Below are positions 36,975 to 46,662 of a stretch of 64,000 nucleotides of DNA, one piece after another (position 1 is the first letter of the stretch; every line of letters begins with the position of its first letter). Position numbers and translations under genes: made by a program. Under the pieces are notes generated by a model that saw nothing but the letters and a program-made list of their open reading frames with translations, was not told the DNA's origin and made no database searches. The stretch comes from Bacteroidota bacterium (lineage in GTDB: Bacteria; Bacteroidota; Bacteroidia; 2-12-FULL-35-15). The stretch lies in the NCBI GenBank assembly GCA_947449315.1, contig CANFRC010000012.1, positions 40,574 through 104,573 on the forward strand, written 5' to 3'.

Positions 36975-38054
36975 TTGAATAAACAAATTAGAGATATAAA
37001 TTTCAGTTTTCAAAAAGCTACTTTGCTCTTTGTGGCTTTGCTATTTTCATCCCTAGCCTTCTCTCAAGCTAAGAAAGAGAAAAACCTTGTGCCAAATCCA
37101 AGCTTTGAAACTCATAAGAACAAAGCAAATTCAATCACAAATGCAGTACCTTGGATGAATATAGGTACTGTTGATTATTATTTGAAACCAGACAAAAAGG
37201 ATACCTCAAAATTTAAAGGTGCGCATTCTGGTAAATGTTTTGGAGGCTTACGATTTCAGCCCGACTACAAAGAATATATGTATGTTCAGCTTCTGACGCC
37301 ACTCCAAAAAGGAAAAACATATGAATTCAGAATGTTCGTGAGACTTCTCGGACAAAGTACAGTTACTGTGAAGCAGTTAGGAGTGTATTTTTCCGATGAC
37401 GTTTTTAGGCTAGGTATGTCGTTTGATGAAGAAGGATTAATTGACTCTACCTATAAAAAAGGACTTTCCGGAAAAGGTTGGCTACCCATACAAGGCAATT
37501 ACGTTGCACGAGGAGGTGAAAAGTATATCATCATAGGGAACTTCAAAACAAGAATGAAAGAAGATATGGTAAGGGTTCATAAGGGAGATATCTTCGAAAT
37601 GCGCGAGGCATATTATTTCATTGATGATATTTCTGTTTTTGAAAAAATTGCTCCAGTTGATCCTAACGCGCAAAAGGCTCCTGGAAATTGGGTTTCTGAC
37701 TTTTTTGATAATGGACAAACTTTCGTAATAAAGGATCTTCAATTTGAAAAAGGTACAGCCAATCTGCTTCAGTCTTCCTATAATTCATTAGATGATCTTG
37801 TGAAATTTTTGAAAGATCATCCGCAAGTAGAAATTCAGCTAAATGGTCATACAGAAAAATATGGCAATGAATCTGATGAACACATGTTATCAAAAAGTCG
37901 TGCCAAGGCAGTGGTTGATTATTTAAAACAGCATGGAGTAATAAATTCAATTGGCTTTAAAGGGTTAGGTTCTTCTCAGCCCATAGCACCGAATGATTCA
38001 GAAGAGTATAGGATAATGAATAGAAGGGTTGAAGTCGTGATTTTGAAAAATTAA
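36975..38054 (+). CDS. OmpA-family outer-membrane protein
   Basis: 359 aa; starts at TTG 36975, since the frame has no usable ATG until after the signal peptide. The signal peptide ends near LAFSQA. Residues about 35-215 form a jelly-roll/carbohydrate-binding-like domain (NLVPNPSFE at its start). Residues about 245-359 are an OmpA C-terminal peptidoglycan-binding domain (DLQFEKGTANLL, LNGHTEKYGN, KSRAKAVVDYL, NRRVEV). It probably tethers the outer membrane to the cell wall. It lies directly after hemE. Confidence 0.85.
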   Translation: MNKQIRDINFSFQKATLLFVALLFSSLAFSQAKKEKNLVPNPSFETHKNKANSITNAVPWMNIGTVDYYLKPDKKDTSKFKGAHSGKCFGGLRFQPDYKEYMYVQLLTPLQKGKTYEFRMFVRLLGQSTVTVKQLGVYFSDDVFRLGMSFDEEGLIDSTYKKGLSGKGWLPIQGNYVARGGEKYIIIGNFKTRMKEDMVRVHKGDIFEMREAYYFIDDISVFEKIAPVDPNAQKAPGNWVSDFFDNGQTFVIKDLQFEKGTANLLQSSYNSLDDLVKFLKDHPQVEIQLNGHTEKYGNESDEHMLSKSRAKAVVDYLKQHGVINSIGFKGLGSSQPIAPNDSEEYRIMNRRVEVVILKN

Positions 38055-38094
38055 TTTTAAAGATAGTATGCATACAATTTTAATACATTAAAAA

Positions 38095-39381
38095 ATGAAT
38101 TTACAAAAAGGCGACAAAAAGTTAATTAATGCTTGGGCGTTCTATGATTGGGCAAATTCATCTTATCCATTAGTTATTACCACTGCTATTTTCCCAATTT
38201 TTTATGAAAAGGTGACCACCACAATGGTGAATGGACTAGCAAGTGATAAGGTAACATTTTTTGGAATGGAATTTATAAATACGGAACTATATTCTTATGT
38301 AGTGGCTCTCTCATTTGTTTTTGTTTCTATATGCTCTCCTATCCTTTCCGGTATTGCAGATTACAGCGGCAGTAAAAAACGTTTCATGCAATTTTTCTGC
38401 TTCTTAGGTTCAGCATCCTGCGCCTCCTTATATTTTTTCAGTAAAGACAATTTAGGTTTTGGAATGCTTTCCATATTATTAGCGAGCATTGGTTTTTGGT
38501 CGAGTTTGGTTTTTTACAATGCATACTTGCCAGAAATAGCGGAACCGGAGGATCATGATAAAGTGAGTGCAAAAGGTTTTGGAATGGGTTATTTTGGAAG
38601 TGCCATTTTATTAATCATAAATTTAATTCTGATAAAAGGTTTTAAGATGGACCCCCGTTTTTCCTTTGTTTCTGTTGCTTTATGGTGGGTTGGTTTTGCG
38701 CAAATTACTTTCAGACGATTACCTAGCGGAACTAAATCACATGCAAAATCGGAAGAGAATATTGTTTTTAAAGGCTTTAAAGAATTGTGGAAAGTGTGGA
38801 AAGAATTAAAACACATCACACAATTAAAAAGATATCTGACCGCATTTTTTATTTATAGTATGGGCGTGCAAACCGTAATGCTGATGGCTGTATTGTTTGC
38901 GAAGAAAGAGATTGTTGGTTTGGAAGACAGTAATTTAATTGTAAGTGTATTGTTAATTCAGTTTGTTGGTATTCTTGGTTCATTTTTGTTTTCGAGACTG
39001 TCAAATAAAATTGGAAACATTAAATCAATAGGCGTTTCTTTATTTATTTGGATATTGATTTGTGTAGGGACATATAAATATGTTTATACGCCTAATGCTT
39101 TTTACATTGTAGCTTGTTCTGTTGGATTAGTGATGGGTGGAATTCAGTCCTTGTCACGTTCAACATACTCAAAATTATTACCTGAAACAGAAGACAATGC
39201 ATCTTATTTTAGTTTTTATGATGTTTGTGAAAAGATCGGTATTGTTATTGGAATGCTTTCTTTTGGTTTAATAGAGGGTGTTACAGGTGGTATGAGGAAT
39301 TCAATTTTGGCATTGATTGCATTTTTTATTATAGGTTTTTTAATTTTATTGACAGTCCCGAAATCAAAAAATGTAAGTTAA
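38095..39381 (+). CDS. UMF1/Atg22-type MFS transporter
   Basis: 428 aa, about twelve transmembrane helices. The N-terminal INAWAFYDWANSSYPLVI motif is the hallmark of the UMF1 (Atg22-like) group of major facilitators. The mid-protein IADYSGSKKRF loop and the late GGIQSLSRSTYSKLLPE motif also fit. Yeast Atg22 exports amino acids from the vacuole; bacterial substrates are unknown. The gene follows the OmpA gene after 40 nt. Confidence 0.92.
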   Translation: MNLQKGDKKLINAWAFYDWANSSYPLVITTAIFPIFYEKVTTTMVNGLASDKVTFFGMEFINTELYSYVVALSFVFVSICSPILSGIADYSGSKKRFMQFFCFLGSASCASLYFFSKDNLGFGMLSILLASIGFWSSLVFYNAYLPEIAEPEDHDKVSAKGFGMGYFGSAILLIINLILIKGFKMDPRFSFVSVALWWVGFAQITFRRLPSGTKSHAKSEENIVFKGFKELWKVWKELKHITQLKRYLTAFFIYSMGVQTVMLMAVLFAKKEIVGLEDSNLIVSVLLIQFVGILGSFLFSRLSNKIGNIKSIGVSLFIWILICVGTYKYVYTPNAFYIVACSVGLVMGGIQSLSRSTYSKLLPETEDNASYFSFYDVCEKIGIVIGMLSFGLIEGVTGGMRNSILALIAFFIIGFLILLTVPKSKNVS

Positions 39382-39433
39382 TTTATATAGAAGTTAAAGA
39401 ATTAGTAAAGAGTGATTCGTAAAAAATAGTGAT

Positions 39434-40156
39434 ATGATTGTAGATATTTTTATTCCTTGTTTTATCGACCAAATTTATCCGGATACAGGATTGAATATGG
39501 TGAAGATATTAGAAAAAGTTGGTTGTGGTGTAAATTACAATCCTGAGCAAACATGTTGTGGCCAACCCGCTTTTAATGCTGGCTATTGGGAAGATTGTAA
39601 AGAAGTCGGAGAAAAGTTTATTCGAGAATTTCAAAATGATCGTTACATCGTTTGTCCGTCTGCTTCATGTGTTGGGATGATAAAAAATTATTATCCGGAG
39701 ATGTTTCACAATTCTGTTTTGCATAATGAATACAAGCAAATTCAAAAAAATATTTTTGAGTTTTCGGATTTTATGGTTAATGTTTTAAAAATTACAGATT
39801 TAGGTGCAACACTTAATGGTGTTGCTACTTATCATGATTCATGTGCCGCATTGCGTGAGTATGGCATTAAGCGCGAGCCACGATTGTTGCTTGAAAAAGT
39901 ACGTGGCTTGGAAATGAGAGAAATGAAAGATACCGAAACGTGTTGTGGTTTCGGAGGCAGTTTCTCTGTAAAGTTTGAACCGATAGCAGTTGGAATGGGG
40001 GAACAAAAATTGGAAAATGCTTTGGAAACAGGTGCTGAATATCTTATCTCTACTGATGTTTCCTGTTTGATGCACATAGATGGGTATGCAAAAAAAGCAG
40101 GGAAAAATATGAAGATGATGCATTTGTGTGATGTGCTTGCATCTGGCTGGGATTAA
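39434..40156 (+). CDS. CCG-domain (LutA-like) Fe-S oxidoreductase subunit
   Basis: 240 aa with two CCG modules: QTCCGQPAFNAGYW near residue 38 and ETCCGFGGSFSVKF near 174. This is the LutA/YkgE architecture. LutA is part of an L-lactate-oxidising complex with LutB and LutC. Neither partner is adjacent here; they may be elsewhere or the protein may have a different role, so the symbol lutA is not assigned. Confidence 0.85.
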   Translation: MIVDIFIPCFIDQIYPDTGLNMVKILEKVGCGVNYNPEQTCCGQPAFNAGYWEDCKEVGEKFIREFQNDRYIVCPSASCVGMIKNYYPEMFHNSVLHNEYKQIQKNIFEFSDFMVNVLKITDLGATLNGVATYHDSCAALREYGIKREPRLLLEKVRGLEMREMKDTETCCGFGGSFSVKFEPIAVGMGEQKLENALETGAEYLISTDVSCLMHIDGYAKKAGKNMKMMHLCDVLASGWD

Positions 40157-40209
40157 ATTATAATTCGAGTTTTACTAACTAATTAAAACGAAAGACTTCT
40201 ACATTTAAA

Positions 40210-41358
40210 ATGGTGAAAATATTAACCATAATTGGTGCTCGTCCGCAAATTATTAAAGCAGCTGCATTAAGCAGAGCAATTAAAAATAAGTATTCCAAAA
40301 AAATTAAAGAGGTTATTGTTCATACTGGTCAACACTATGATGAAAATATGTCTCAGGTGTTTTTTGATGAGTTAGATATTCCTCATCCTGATTATAATTT
40401 AAATGCCGGATCCGGCATGCACGGCAAACAAACAGCCTTCATGATTGAGAGTATTGAAGAGGTTCTCTTAAAAGAAAAACCAAATTGCATTGTCGTTTAT
40501 GGGGACACTAATTCTACGTTAGCAGGAGCAATTGCAGCATCAAAAATTCATGTCCCTGTTATTCATGTTGAAGCCGGTTTGCGTTCTTTTAATAAATCGA
40601 TGCCCGAAGAGATCAATCGGATTATGTGCGACCATGTTTCAACTCTTCTTTTTTCACCTACTAAAGCCGGTGTTGGTAATTTAGTAAAAGAAGGATTTGA
40701 GAAAAATAACAAAGGGCCATATTCAATTGATAATCCTAAAGTGTATCATTGTGGTGATGTAATGTACGATAACAGTCTTTATTTTTCCTCCATTGCAGAT
40801 AAAACGTCATCGGTTCTTAAAGAGAATGGTTTAGAGGATGGTCGTTATATTCTCGCTACGATTCACAGGAATAATAATACCGATGAACCTGTTAGGCTAA
40901 ATGCATTGTTTCGTGCAATGAATAAAATTGCAAGGAATAATAAAATAAAGATTATTATTCCTTTGCATCCGCGTACAGAAAAATTGTTATCACACAACCT
41001 TACACCAGAATTATATAGTCTAATAAAAACAAGTGATTATATAAAAATACTGCCACCCGTTTCTTTTATTGAAATGATTGCACTTGAGAAACATGCACAA
41101 CTGGTTATGACAGATTCTGGCGGAGTTCAAAAAGAAGCGTTCTTTTTTAAAAAACCATGTATTATTCTAAGGTCGGAGACAGAGTGGGTTGAGTTAGTAA
41201 AATCCAAATCTGCTATTGTTGTTGATGCAGATGAGAGTAAAATATTGAAGGCGTATAATTATTTTTTGAAGGCTAAAAAATTAAATTTCCCTTCACTTTT
41301 TGGTGATGGGAAAGCAGCTGAATTTATTTGTGATGAAATACTAAGAAATATCAAGTAG
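40210..41358 (+). CDS. wecB: Non-hydrolysing UDP-N-acetylglucosamine 2-epimerase
   Basis: 382 aa GT-B-fold enzyme making UDP-ManNAc from UDP-GlcNAc. N-terminal TIIGARPQIIKAAAL, then GDTNSTLAGAIAASK, HVEAGLRSF and the C-terminal DSGGVQKEAFFF motif carry the catalytic and UDP-binding residues. It opens a five-gene cluster of carbohydrate-modifying enzymes on the same strand (the next start is 5 nt after its stop). The product may feed surface polysaccharide. Confidence 0.94.
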   Translation: MVKILTIIGARPQIIKAAALSRAIKNKYSKKIKEVIVHTGQHYDENMSQVFFDELDIPHPDYNLNAGSGMHGKQTAFMIESIEEVLLKEKPNCIVVYGDTNSTLAGAIAASKIHVPVIHVEAGLRSFNKSMPEEINRIMCDHVSTLLFSPTKAGVGNLVKEGFEKNNKGPYSIDNPKVYHCGDVMYDNSLYFSSIADKTSSVLKENGLEDGRYILATIHRNNNTDEPVRLNALFRAMNKIARNNKIKIIIPLHPRTEKLLSHNLTPELYSLIKTSDYIKILPPVSFIEMIALEKHAQLVMTDSGGVQKEAFFFKKPCIILRSETEWVELVKSKSAIVVDADESKILKAYNYFLKAKKLNFPSLFGDGKAAEFICDEILRNIK

Positions 41359-41362
41359 TTCT

Positions 41363-42664
41363 ATGTTCCTTATATATACGCATAAAATAACACATCGGAA
41401 TAAGTATATCTTTAATTTAATATTTAAAGATATACTCCAATTTGATTTTTCATTAACATCTGATCAGGATGAGTTTGTAAAATATTCTGGAGCGAAATTA
41501 AGCTACACCCATAACCCTCTTTCCGATGAGGTTTTTTTTTCTTCTCGTAATTTACTTTTTGAAAACGGAATAACTGAACAAAATATTTCAGTATTCGATT
41601 TCAATTCAAATAAAGTATTTTTTGCAACAGGAAAGTCCTCCGCCTTACCCTTTGATGTATTTGCAGCAAGTTTTTATCTAGTTAGCAGGTATGAAGAATA
41701 TTTGCCTCACATTCGAGATGAACATGATCGTTTTGATGCAAAAGATAGTTTGGCTTTTATGAATGGCTTTTTACAAAAACCTGTTGTTAATATTTGGTCA
41801 AAATGGATCAAAGAGATTCTGTTAAAAAAGTATCCTCATCTCGTTTTTCCTGAAAAAAAATATCAGTTTATTTCTACGATTGATATTGATAATGCATATG
41901 CCTATCGTGAAAAAGGCTTCACTAGAAGTATAGGCGGCTACCTGAAAGCGCTTTCAAAATTTGATTTCACAGAAGTTGTTGATAGAACGAAGGTACTGGT
42001 CGGGATAAACAAAGATCCGTATGATACGTATGATTTTCAGTTAGAAATGATTAAGAAGTATAAACTGAAAAGCATCTATTTTTTTCTTTTAGGTGATTAT
42101 GGAGTGAATGATAAGAATTTACCTATTGAAAGTAAAAAATTTCAAACATTGATCAAGATGCTTGGCGATTACGCTGAGATTGGTATACATCCTTCCTATG
42201 GATCAAATAAAAGTAAGGACCAACTAAAAAAAGAAGTAGGGCGATTGTCCCGCGTTTTACATAGAGATGTTACAAAAAGTAGACAACATTTCTTGAAATT
42301 AATTTTACCCGAAACATATCGCAATCTGATTGATCTCGATATCACCGATGACTATACGATGGGGTTTGCATCACAGGTTGGCTTTAGAGCGGGTATATGT
42401 ACTCCATTTAATTTCTATGATCTGGATACAGAATTAGAAACAAAATTGAAAATCCATCCCTTTGCAATGATGGAAGGAACATTGAAGTACAATATGAAAA
42501 TTAATCCGGAAGAAGCAATGGCTAAAATTTGTCCGCTTATCGATGAGGTAAAGGCTGTTGACGGAGTGTTCATGAGTCTTTGGCATAATGATACCTTAAA
42601 TAATAAAAAGATTTGGCTTGGCTGGAAGGCCGTTTATGAAGACATGGTTAAATATGCTTCTTGA
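41363..42664 (+). CDS. Polysaccharide deacetylase-family protein (DUF7033-type N-terminus)
   Basis: 433 aa. An N-terminal domain of about 150 residues (SSALPFDVFAASFYLVSRYEEYLP) precedes a carbohydrate-esterase-4-like NodB barrel with STIDIDNAYAYREKG (catalytic Asp strand) and IGIHPSYGSNK (metal His motif). It is probably a sugar N-deacetylase, though the acidic/His triad is not the fully canonical pattern and some members may be inactive. It sits between wecB and the AAC(3)-fold acetyltransferase in one run of genes. Confidence 0.82.
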   Translation: MFLIYTHKITHRNKYIFNLIFKDILQFDFSLTSDQDEFVKYSGAKLSYTHNPLSDEVFFSSRNLLFENGITEQNISVFDFNSNKVFFATGKSSALPFDVFAASFYLVSRYEEYLPHIRDEHDRFDAKDSLAFMNGFLQKPVVNIWSKWIKEILLKKYPHLVFPEKKYQFISTIDIDNAYAYREKGFTRSIGGYLKALSKFDFTEVVDRTKVLVGINKDPYDTYDFQLEMIKKYKLKSIYFFLLGDYGVNDKNLPIESKKFQTLIKMLGDYAEIGIHPSYGSNKSKDQLKKEVGRLSRVLHRDVTKSRQHFLKLILPETYRNLIDLDITDDYTMGFASQVGFRAGICTPFNFYDLDTELETKLKIHPFAMMEGTLKYNMKINPEEAMAKICPLIDEVKAVDGVFMSLWHNDTLNNKKIWLGWKAVYEDMVKYAS

Positions 42665-42703
42665 TTTATTTGTTAGTCCGACCCAATTAAATTAATTTGA
42701 AAA

Positions 42704-43597
42704 ATGTTGAAAGGAATTGCTTTGAAATATGCTCCTGAATTTATCCTGGAATGGGCAAAAAAGCTGAAAAAAAATCAGCGAAGGAAGCAATTGAGATCAC
42801 AGAAGGAAAACAAGAAAGGGCTTACTTGTGCTCAAATGGTAAATGAGTTGAGGCAGATTGGAATTAAGGAAGGAGATTCCCTTCTTGTTCACTGCAGTTT
42901 AAGTAAGATCGGTTTTGTTGAAGGCGGTCCAGATACAGTCATAAATGCGTTGAAAGAAACTATTGGTAAAACTGGAACACTTTTGTTTCCATCCTTTCCA
43001 GCAAAGGGACGAAATGTAACACATTTGGAAATGAATCCGTTTTTTGATATTCGCACTACCCCCTCGCAAATGGGTGTCATCACCGAATATTTTAGAACGC
43101 AAAAAAACGTAATGCGTAGTTTTCACCCGACGGACTCTGTATGTGCTTTAGGACCATTGGCGGATTATTTTACCAATTCTCATTTCGGACAATTAACACC
43201 TTATAACGAATATTCCCCTTTTCGAAAGTTATGTGCCCAAAATGGGAAAATATTAATGTTGGGAACTACCTTAAATGGCGCATGCACCAACCTTCATACA
43301 TTAGAAGATGCCGTGGATTTTAAATTCCCTGTTTATGATGAAAAGGTTTTTGAAATAAAAATGATCGATGCTGCAGGCAAGCAGTCGTTAATGAAAACGA
43401 AAGTGCACAATCCTGTTTTTTCTGCCAAAAGAAATTGTGATGCCTTAAAGCCAATCTTTGAAAAAGAAAAAGTTCTTGTAAACGGAAAAGTTGGTGAGGC
43501 AGATTGCATGTTAATTGATGCTAACAAAATGCTCGAGGTAATGATAAAAAATTACAATGAACGAGGAGTTACAATGTATACCCCATTGGGAGAATAA
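42704..43597 (+). CDS. AAC(3)-fold N-acetyltransferase
   Basis: 297 aa. An N-terminal basic segment (about 1-38) precedes the aminoglycoside 3-N-acetyltransferase fold: LLVHCSLSKIGFVEGGPDTV, then the conserved RSFHPTDSVCALGPLADYF and the MLGTTLNGACTNLHTLEDA block. Despite the family name, its place among deacetylases and wecB points to acetylation of a sugar or peptidoglycan amine, not drug resistance. No resistance context is present. Confidence 0.85.
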   Translation: MLKGIALKYAPEFILEWAKKLKKNQRRKQLRSQKENKKGLTCAQMVNELRQIGIKEGDSLLVHCSLSKIGFVEGGPDTVINALKETIGKTGTLLFPSFPAKGRNVTHLEMNPFFDIRTTPSQMGVITEYFRTQKNVMRSFHPTDSVCALGPLADYFTNSHFGQLTPYNEYSPFRKLCAQNGKILMLGTTLNGACTNLHTLEDAVDFKFPVYDEKVFEIKMIDAAGKQSLMKTKVHNPVFSAKRNCDALKPIFEKEKVLVNGKVGEADCMLIDANKMLEVMIKNYNERGVTMYTPLGE

Positions 43598-43599
43598 GT

Positions 43600-44595
43600 A
43601 TGAATATATTCATCACATTTGATTACGAGATTTATTTTGGTGAAAACCACGGTACAGTTGAGAAATGCATCATTTCTCCAACTGCCGAATTGATTCGGAT
43701 ATCGGAAAAGTACGATGTTCGTTTTTGTTTCTTTGTGGATTGCGGTTTTATTCTAAAACTGGATGAATTCAGAAAAATATATCCCCAGTTGGAATCAGAT
43801 TATAAAGCGATAACACAACAAGTGGAGTATTTGTCTAAAACGGGACACGATATTCAATTGCATATTCATCCTCATTGGGAAGACAGTTATTATAATGGTG
43901 AGAAATGGGTGATTGATGTTAAACGATATAAATTATCTGATTTTAATGATTCCGAAATAGCTGCTATTGTTTTTCGGTATAAAAAAGTGTTGACAGATAT
44001 CACTAACAAATCCGTATTTGTTTTTAGGGCGGGAGGCTGGTGTTTACAGCCTTTCAGTAAATTGAAAAACGCTTTTGTTGAGAATGGAATTAACTTGGAT
44101 AGCAGTGTATTCAGGAATGGTTTTTATTCATCTGAGCAATATTCGTATGATTTTAGAAATGCTCCTGATAAAGCAATTTATAAGTTTGAAAATGAACCGG
44201 AAGTAGAAATTAAAAATGGATTTTTTACGGAACTTCCAATTAGTTCAATTAAAAATTCTCCTTTGTTCTTTTGGAAATTATTCTTGTTAGGTCGCAAAAA
44301 TCCTTATTTGCATAAACCATTGGGTGATGGCAGAGCGATGGCGGCTCCAGGCTATCGCAAGAAGCTTTTAACGAGGGTCACAAACAATCCTGTTTCTGTT
44401 GATGGATACAATGCAAGTCTTTTAGAGAAAGCGTTATGTCGTTTAATGAAAAAGAAATTTGAGCATATGGTTGTGATAGGCCATCCAAAAGCATTGTCAA
44501 GATATTCAATACAGATGTTAGAGCAATTTGTGTCTGAAAATAATAGGAAGCATTTGTTCACTACGTATTCAAATTCATTTTCAAACAAAAAATGA
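43600..44595 (+). CDS. Polysaccharide deacetylase-like protein (second copy type)
   Basis: 331 aa NodB-like carbohydrate esterase. Motif 1 is FITFDYEIYFGENHGT (Asp strand), and the metal motif is HDIQLHIHPHWED. It differs clearly in sequence from the 433-aa deacetylase two genes upstream, so it is not a recent duplicate. Gap to the previous gene is 2 nt, and its stop overlaps the next gene start by 4 nt (ATGA), showing tight translational coupling. Confidence 0.8.
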   Translation: MNIFITFDYEIYFGENHGTVEKCIISPTAELIRISEKYDVRFCFFVDCGFILKLDEFRKIYPQLESDYKAITQQVEYLSKTGHDIQLHIHPHWEDSYYNGEKWVIDVKRYKLSDFNDSEIAAIVFRYKKVLTDITNKSVFVFRAGGWCLQPFSKLKNAFVENGINLDSSVFRNGFYSSEQYSYDFRNAPDKAIYKFENEPEVEIKNGFFTELPISSIKNSPLFFWKLFLLGRKNPYLHKPLGDGRAMAAPGYRKKLLTRVTNNPVSVDGYNASLLEKALCRLMKKKFEHMVVIGHPKALSRYSIQMLEQFVSENNRKHLFTTYSNSFSNKK

Positions 44596-45512
44596 TAAAA
44601 TATATAGAACATAGAACTATTGATAAGAAGAAATGGGATGTTTGCATCGACAGCAGTTCCAACCCTTGTATGTTCGTTTATTCGTGGTATTTAGATGTTG
44701 TTTGTGAAAATTGGACGGCTCTTGTTTTAAATGATTATGAAGCGGTTTTTCCTATCGCAGCTAATTCAAAATACAAGATCAACTACATTTATCAGCCCTT
44801 TTTTACTCGATATTTTGGGGTATTTACAAATCAAAAATTGTCCGAAAAATTGGTGAATGAATTTTTACTGGCGATTCCTGAAAAATTTAAATACTTAGAA
44901 TTTTGTTTGCACGAAACAAATACAATAAATAACATAGACTTTTTTGCCAATGAGAAGAAGTATCAGATCTTAGACATGAATGATCCTTACCCATTGCTTT
45001 ATAAAAATTTCTCGGAAAATTCAAAAAGGAATATAAAAAAGGCGATCAAGGCTAATCTGATTATAAAATATGAAATTGCTCCAGAAAAGATTGTCGCATT
45101 ATTTCGAGAAACAAAAGGAAATGAATTAGAAGTTTTTAAAGAAGAACACTATAACGTATTAATTAAATTAATGAATGCCTGTTTGAAACAAAATAAGGGA
45201 TATTCCTATGCCATTTATGATGGGGATGTTTTATGTGCTGCAGCATTTTTTATGTTAAGTAATAACACATTTGTTTTTCTTAAGAGTGGAGTTACAGATG
45301 AGGGGAAAACCAAAGGAGCCATGCATTTTATGTTCGATGCATTCATTAGGGAAAATTCAGGTAGGCCTTTTTTCCTTGATTTTGGAGGTTCTTCTGTAGA
45401 AAATGTAGCTCGTTTTTACAAAAATTTCGGTGCAAAAGATTGCGTATATTTACAATTGAACAAAAACAGATTGCCTAAATTAGTACAGTGGGTGAAATCA
45501 TTCAAATTTTAA
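44592..45512 (+). CDS. GNAT/FemAB-like acyltransferase
   Basis: 306 aa. Two GNAT-like lobes in the FemAB/BioF2-type layout: N-terminal half with NPCMFVYSWYLDVVCENW and YIYQPFFTRYFGVF, and a C-terminal lobe with GYSYAIYDGDVLCAAAFFM and the FLDFGGSSVENVARFYKNFGA motif. Such enzymes acylate lipopolysaccharide sugars, capsule or peptidoglycan. It overlaps the upstream deacetylase gene by 4 nt, and is the last of the sugar cluster before upp. Confidence 0.75.
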   Translation: MIKYIEHRTIDKKKWDVCIDSSSNPCMFVYSWYLDVVCENWTALVLNDYEAVFPIAANSKYKINYIYQPFFTRYFGVFTNQKLSEKLVNEFLLAIPEKFKYLEFCLHETNTINNIDFFANEKKYQILDMNDPYPLLYKNFSENSKRNIKKAIKANLIIKYEIAPEKIVALFRETKGNELEVFKEEHYNVLIKLMNACLKQNKGYSYAIYDGDVLCAAAFFMLSNNTFVFLKSGVTDEGKTKGAMHFMFDAFIRENSGRPFFLDFGGSSVENVARFYKNFGAKDCVYLQLNKNRLPKLVQWVKSFKF

Positions 45513-45516
45513 ATTT

Positions 45517-46164
45517 ATGGTACAAGTAATAGGAGCAAAAAATTCAATATTTAATCAGTTTATTTCTGAGATCCGCGATGTAACTATTCAAAAGGATAGC
45601 ATGCGTTTTCGAAGAAATATTGAACGCATGGGAGAAATAATGGCTTACGAAATTAGTAAGACCTTAACCTATGAGGATAAAGAAGTAACAACGCCACTTG
45701 GAATTGCAACTGTTCCTTTGTTGAAGCAACAGCCGGTCATTGGAACTATTCTTCGTGCCGGATTACCCTTGCATCAGGGAGTTTTAAATTATTTTGATCA
45801 GGCAGAAAATGCTTTTGTTTCAGCCTATCGTAAACATCATAAAGATGGAACATTTAACATCGCTCTAGAATATTTAGCAAGTCCGTTGCTTGCTGATAAA
45901 GAGCTGATTTTGTGTGACCCAATGCTTGCAACAGGTGCTTCAATTGTTGATACCTACAAATTCTTATTGCAACGAGGGAAACCAAAACATACTCATATTG
46001 TTGCAATTATTGCAAGTGCTGAAGGTGTTGAATATGCCAAAAAACATTTGCCAGAAAATGTTACTATTTGGATCGGTGCTATTGATGAAGAACTTACTGC
46101 TCAATCTTATATTGTTCCTGGGCTTGGAGATGCAGGGGATTTGTGCTATGGAATAAAAATTTAA
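45517..46164 (+). CDS. upp: Uracil phosphoribosyltransferase
   Basis: 215 aa pyrimidine-salvage enzyme making UMP from uracil and PRPP. PRPP-binding motif LILCDPMLATGASIVDTY is at about 129-146, and the uracil-specific GLGDAGDLCYGI is near the C-terminus. Length is typical. It follows the acyltransferase by 4 nt but is functionally unrelated. Confidence 0.96.
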   Translation: MVQVIGAKNSIFNQFISEIRDVTIQKDSMRFRRNIERMGEIMAYEISKTLTYEDKEVTTPLGIATVPLLKQQPVIGTILRAGLPLHQGVLNYFDQAENAFVSAYRKHHKDGTFNIALEYLASPLLADKELILCDPMLATGASIVDTYKFLLQRGKPKHTHIVAIIASAEGVEYAKKHLPENVTIWIGAIDEELTAQSYIVPGLGDAGDLCYGIKI

Positions 46165-46167
46165 TTT

Positions 46168-46662
46168 GTGCAGTTTATGGATTCTTGGTGGGAAATTGCT
46201 TCCGTTTTTTTATTAAGCACAGTTAAGTTTGTGTTTGGAGGTGTTCCAATGGCTTTAAGTTTTGGATTTTCATTCTTTGAATCCGTTTTTGTTACAACTC
46301 TTGGTGGGTGTTGCAGTGCTATATTATTTGTGAATATGAGCGATCGTCTTCTTGCAAGAGCAAAAAAGAAAGCCGCTTTAAAATTTGCCTTAAATCCCAA
46401 TCTTCCTCCTAAGAAGAAGTTCTCCAAAACCCGCAGATTTATCATCACCGTAAAAAAACGTTTTGGATTATTAGGTTTTGCTTTTATTATTCCTTTTATA
46501 ATTCCAATTCCATTGGGTAGTTTTTTTGCAGTCAGGTATTTTCATGATAAGCAGAAAATATTGATGTATATGTTCGGATCTATCTTGTTTTGGTCTGCAG
46601 CAGGTTATTTTTTATACAAACCCCTCATTGATGTTATACGAACATATATTCTTCGATCTTGA
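46168..46662 (+). CDS. Small polytopic membrane protein, unknown function
   Basis: 164 aa with three to four predicted transmembrane helices: about 10-30, 35-55 and 110-160, and a basic loop (about 65-105, rich in Lys/Arg). It loosely resembles the Sm_multidrug_ex family, but the match is not convincing. Start is GTG at 46168, or ATG at 46177. Its 3' end overlaps the next gene by about 32 nt. No function assigned. Confidence 0.6.
   Translation: MQFMDSWWEIASVFLLSTVKFVFGGVPMALSFGFSFFESVFVTTLGGCCSAILFVNMSDRLLARAKKKAALKFALNPNLPPKKKFSKTRRFIITVKKRFGLLGFAFIIPFIIPIPLGSFFAVRYFHDKQKILMYMFGSILFWSAAGYFLYKPLIDVIRTYILRS

Noticed and set aside
42704..43597. Aminoglycoside resistance gene
   Set aside because: The fold is AAC(3), but the neighbours are sugar-modifying enzymes and there is no mobile element or resistance context.
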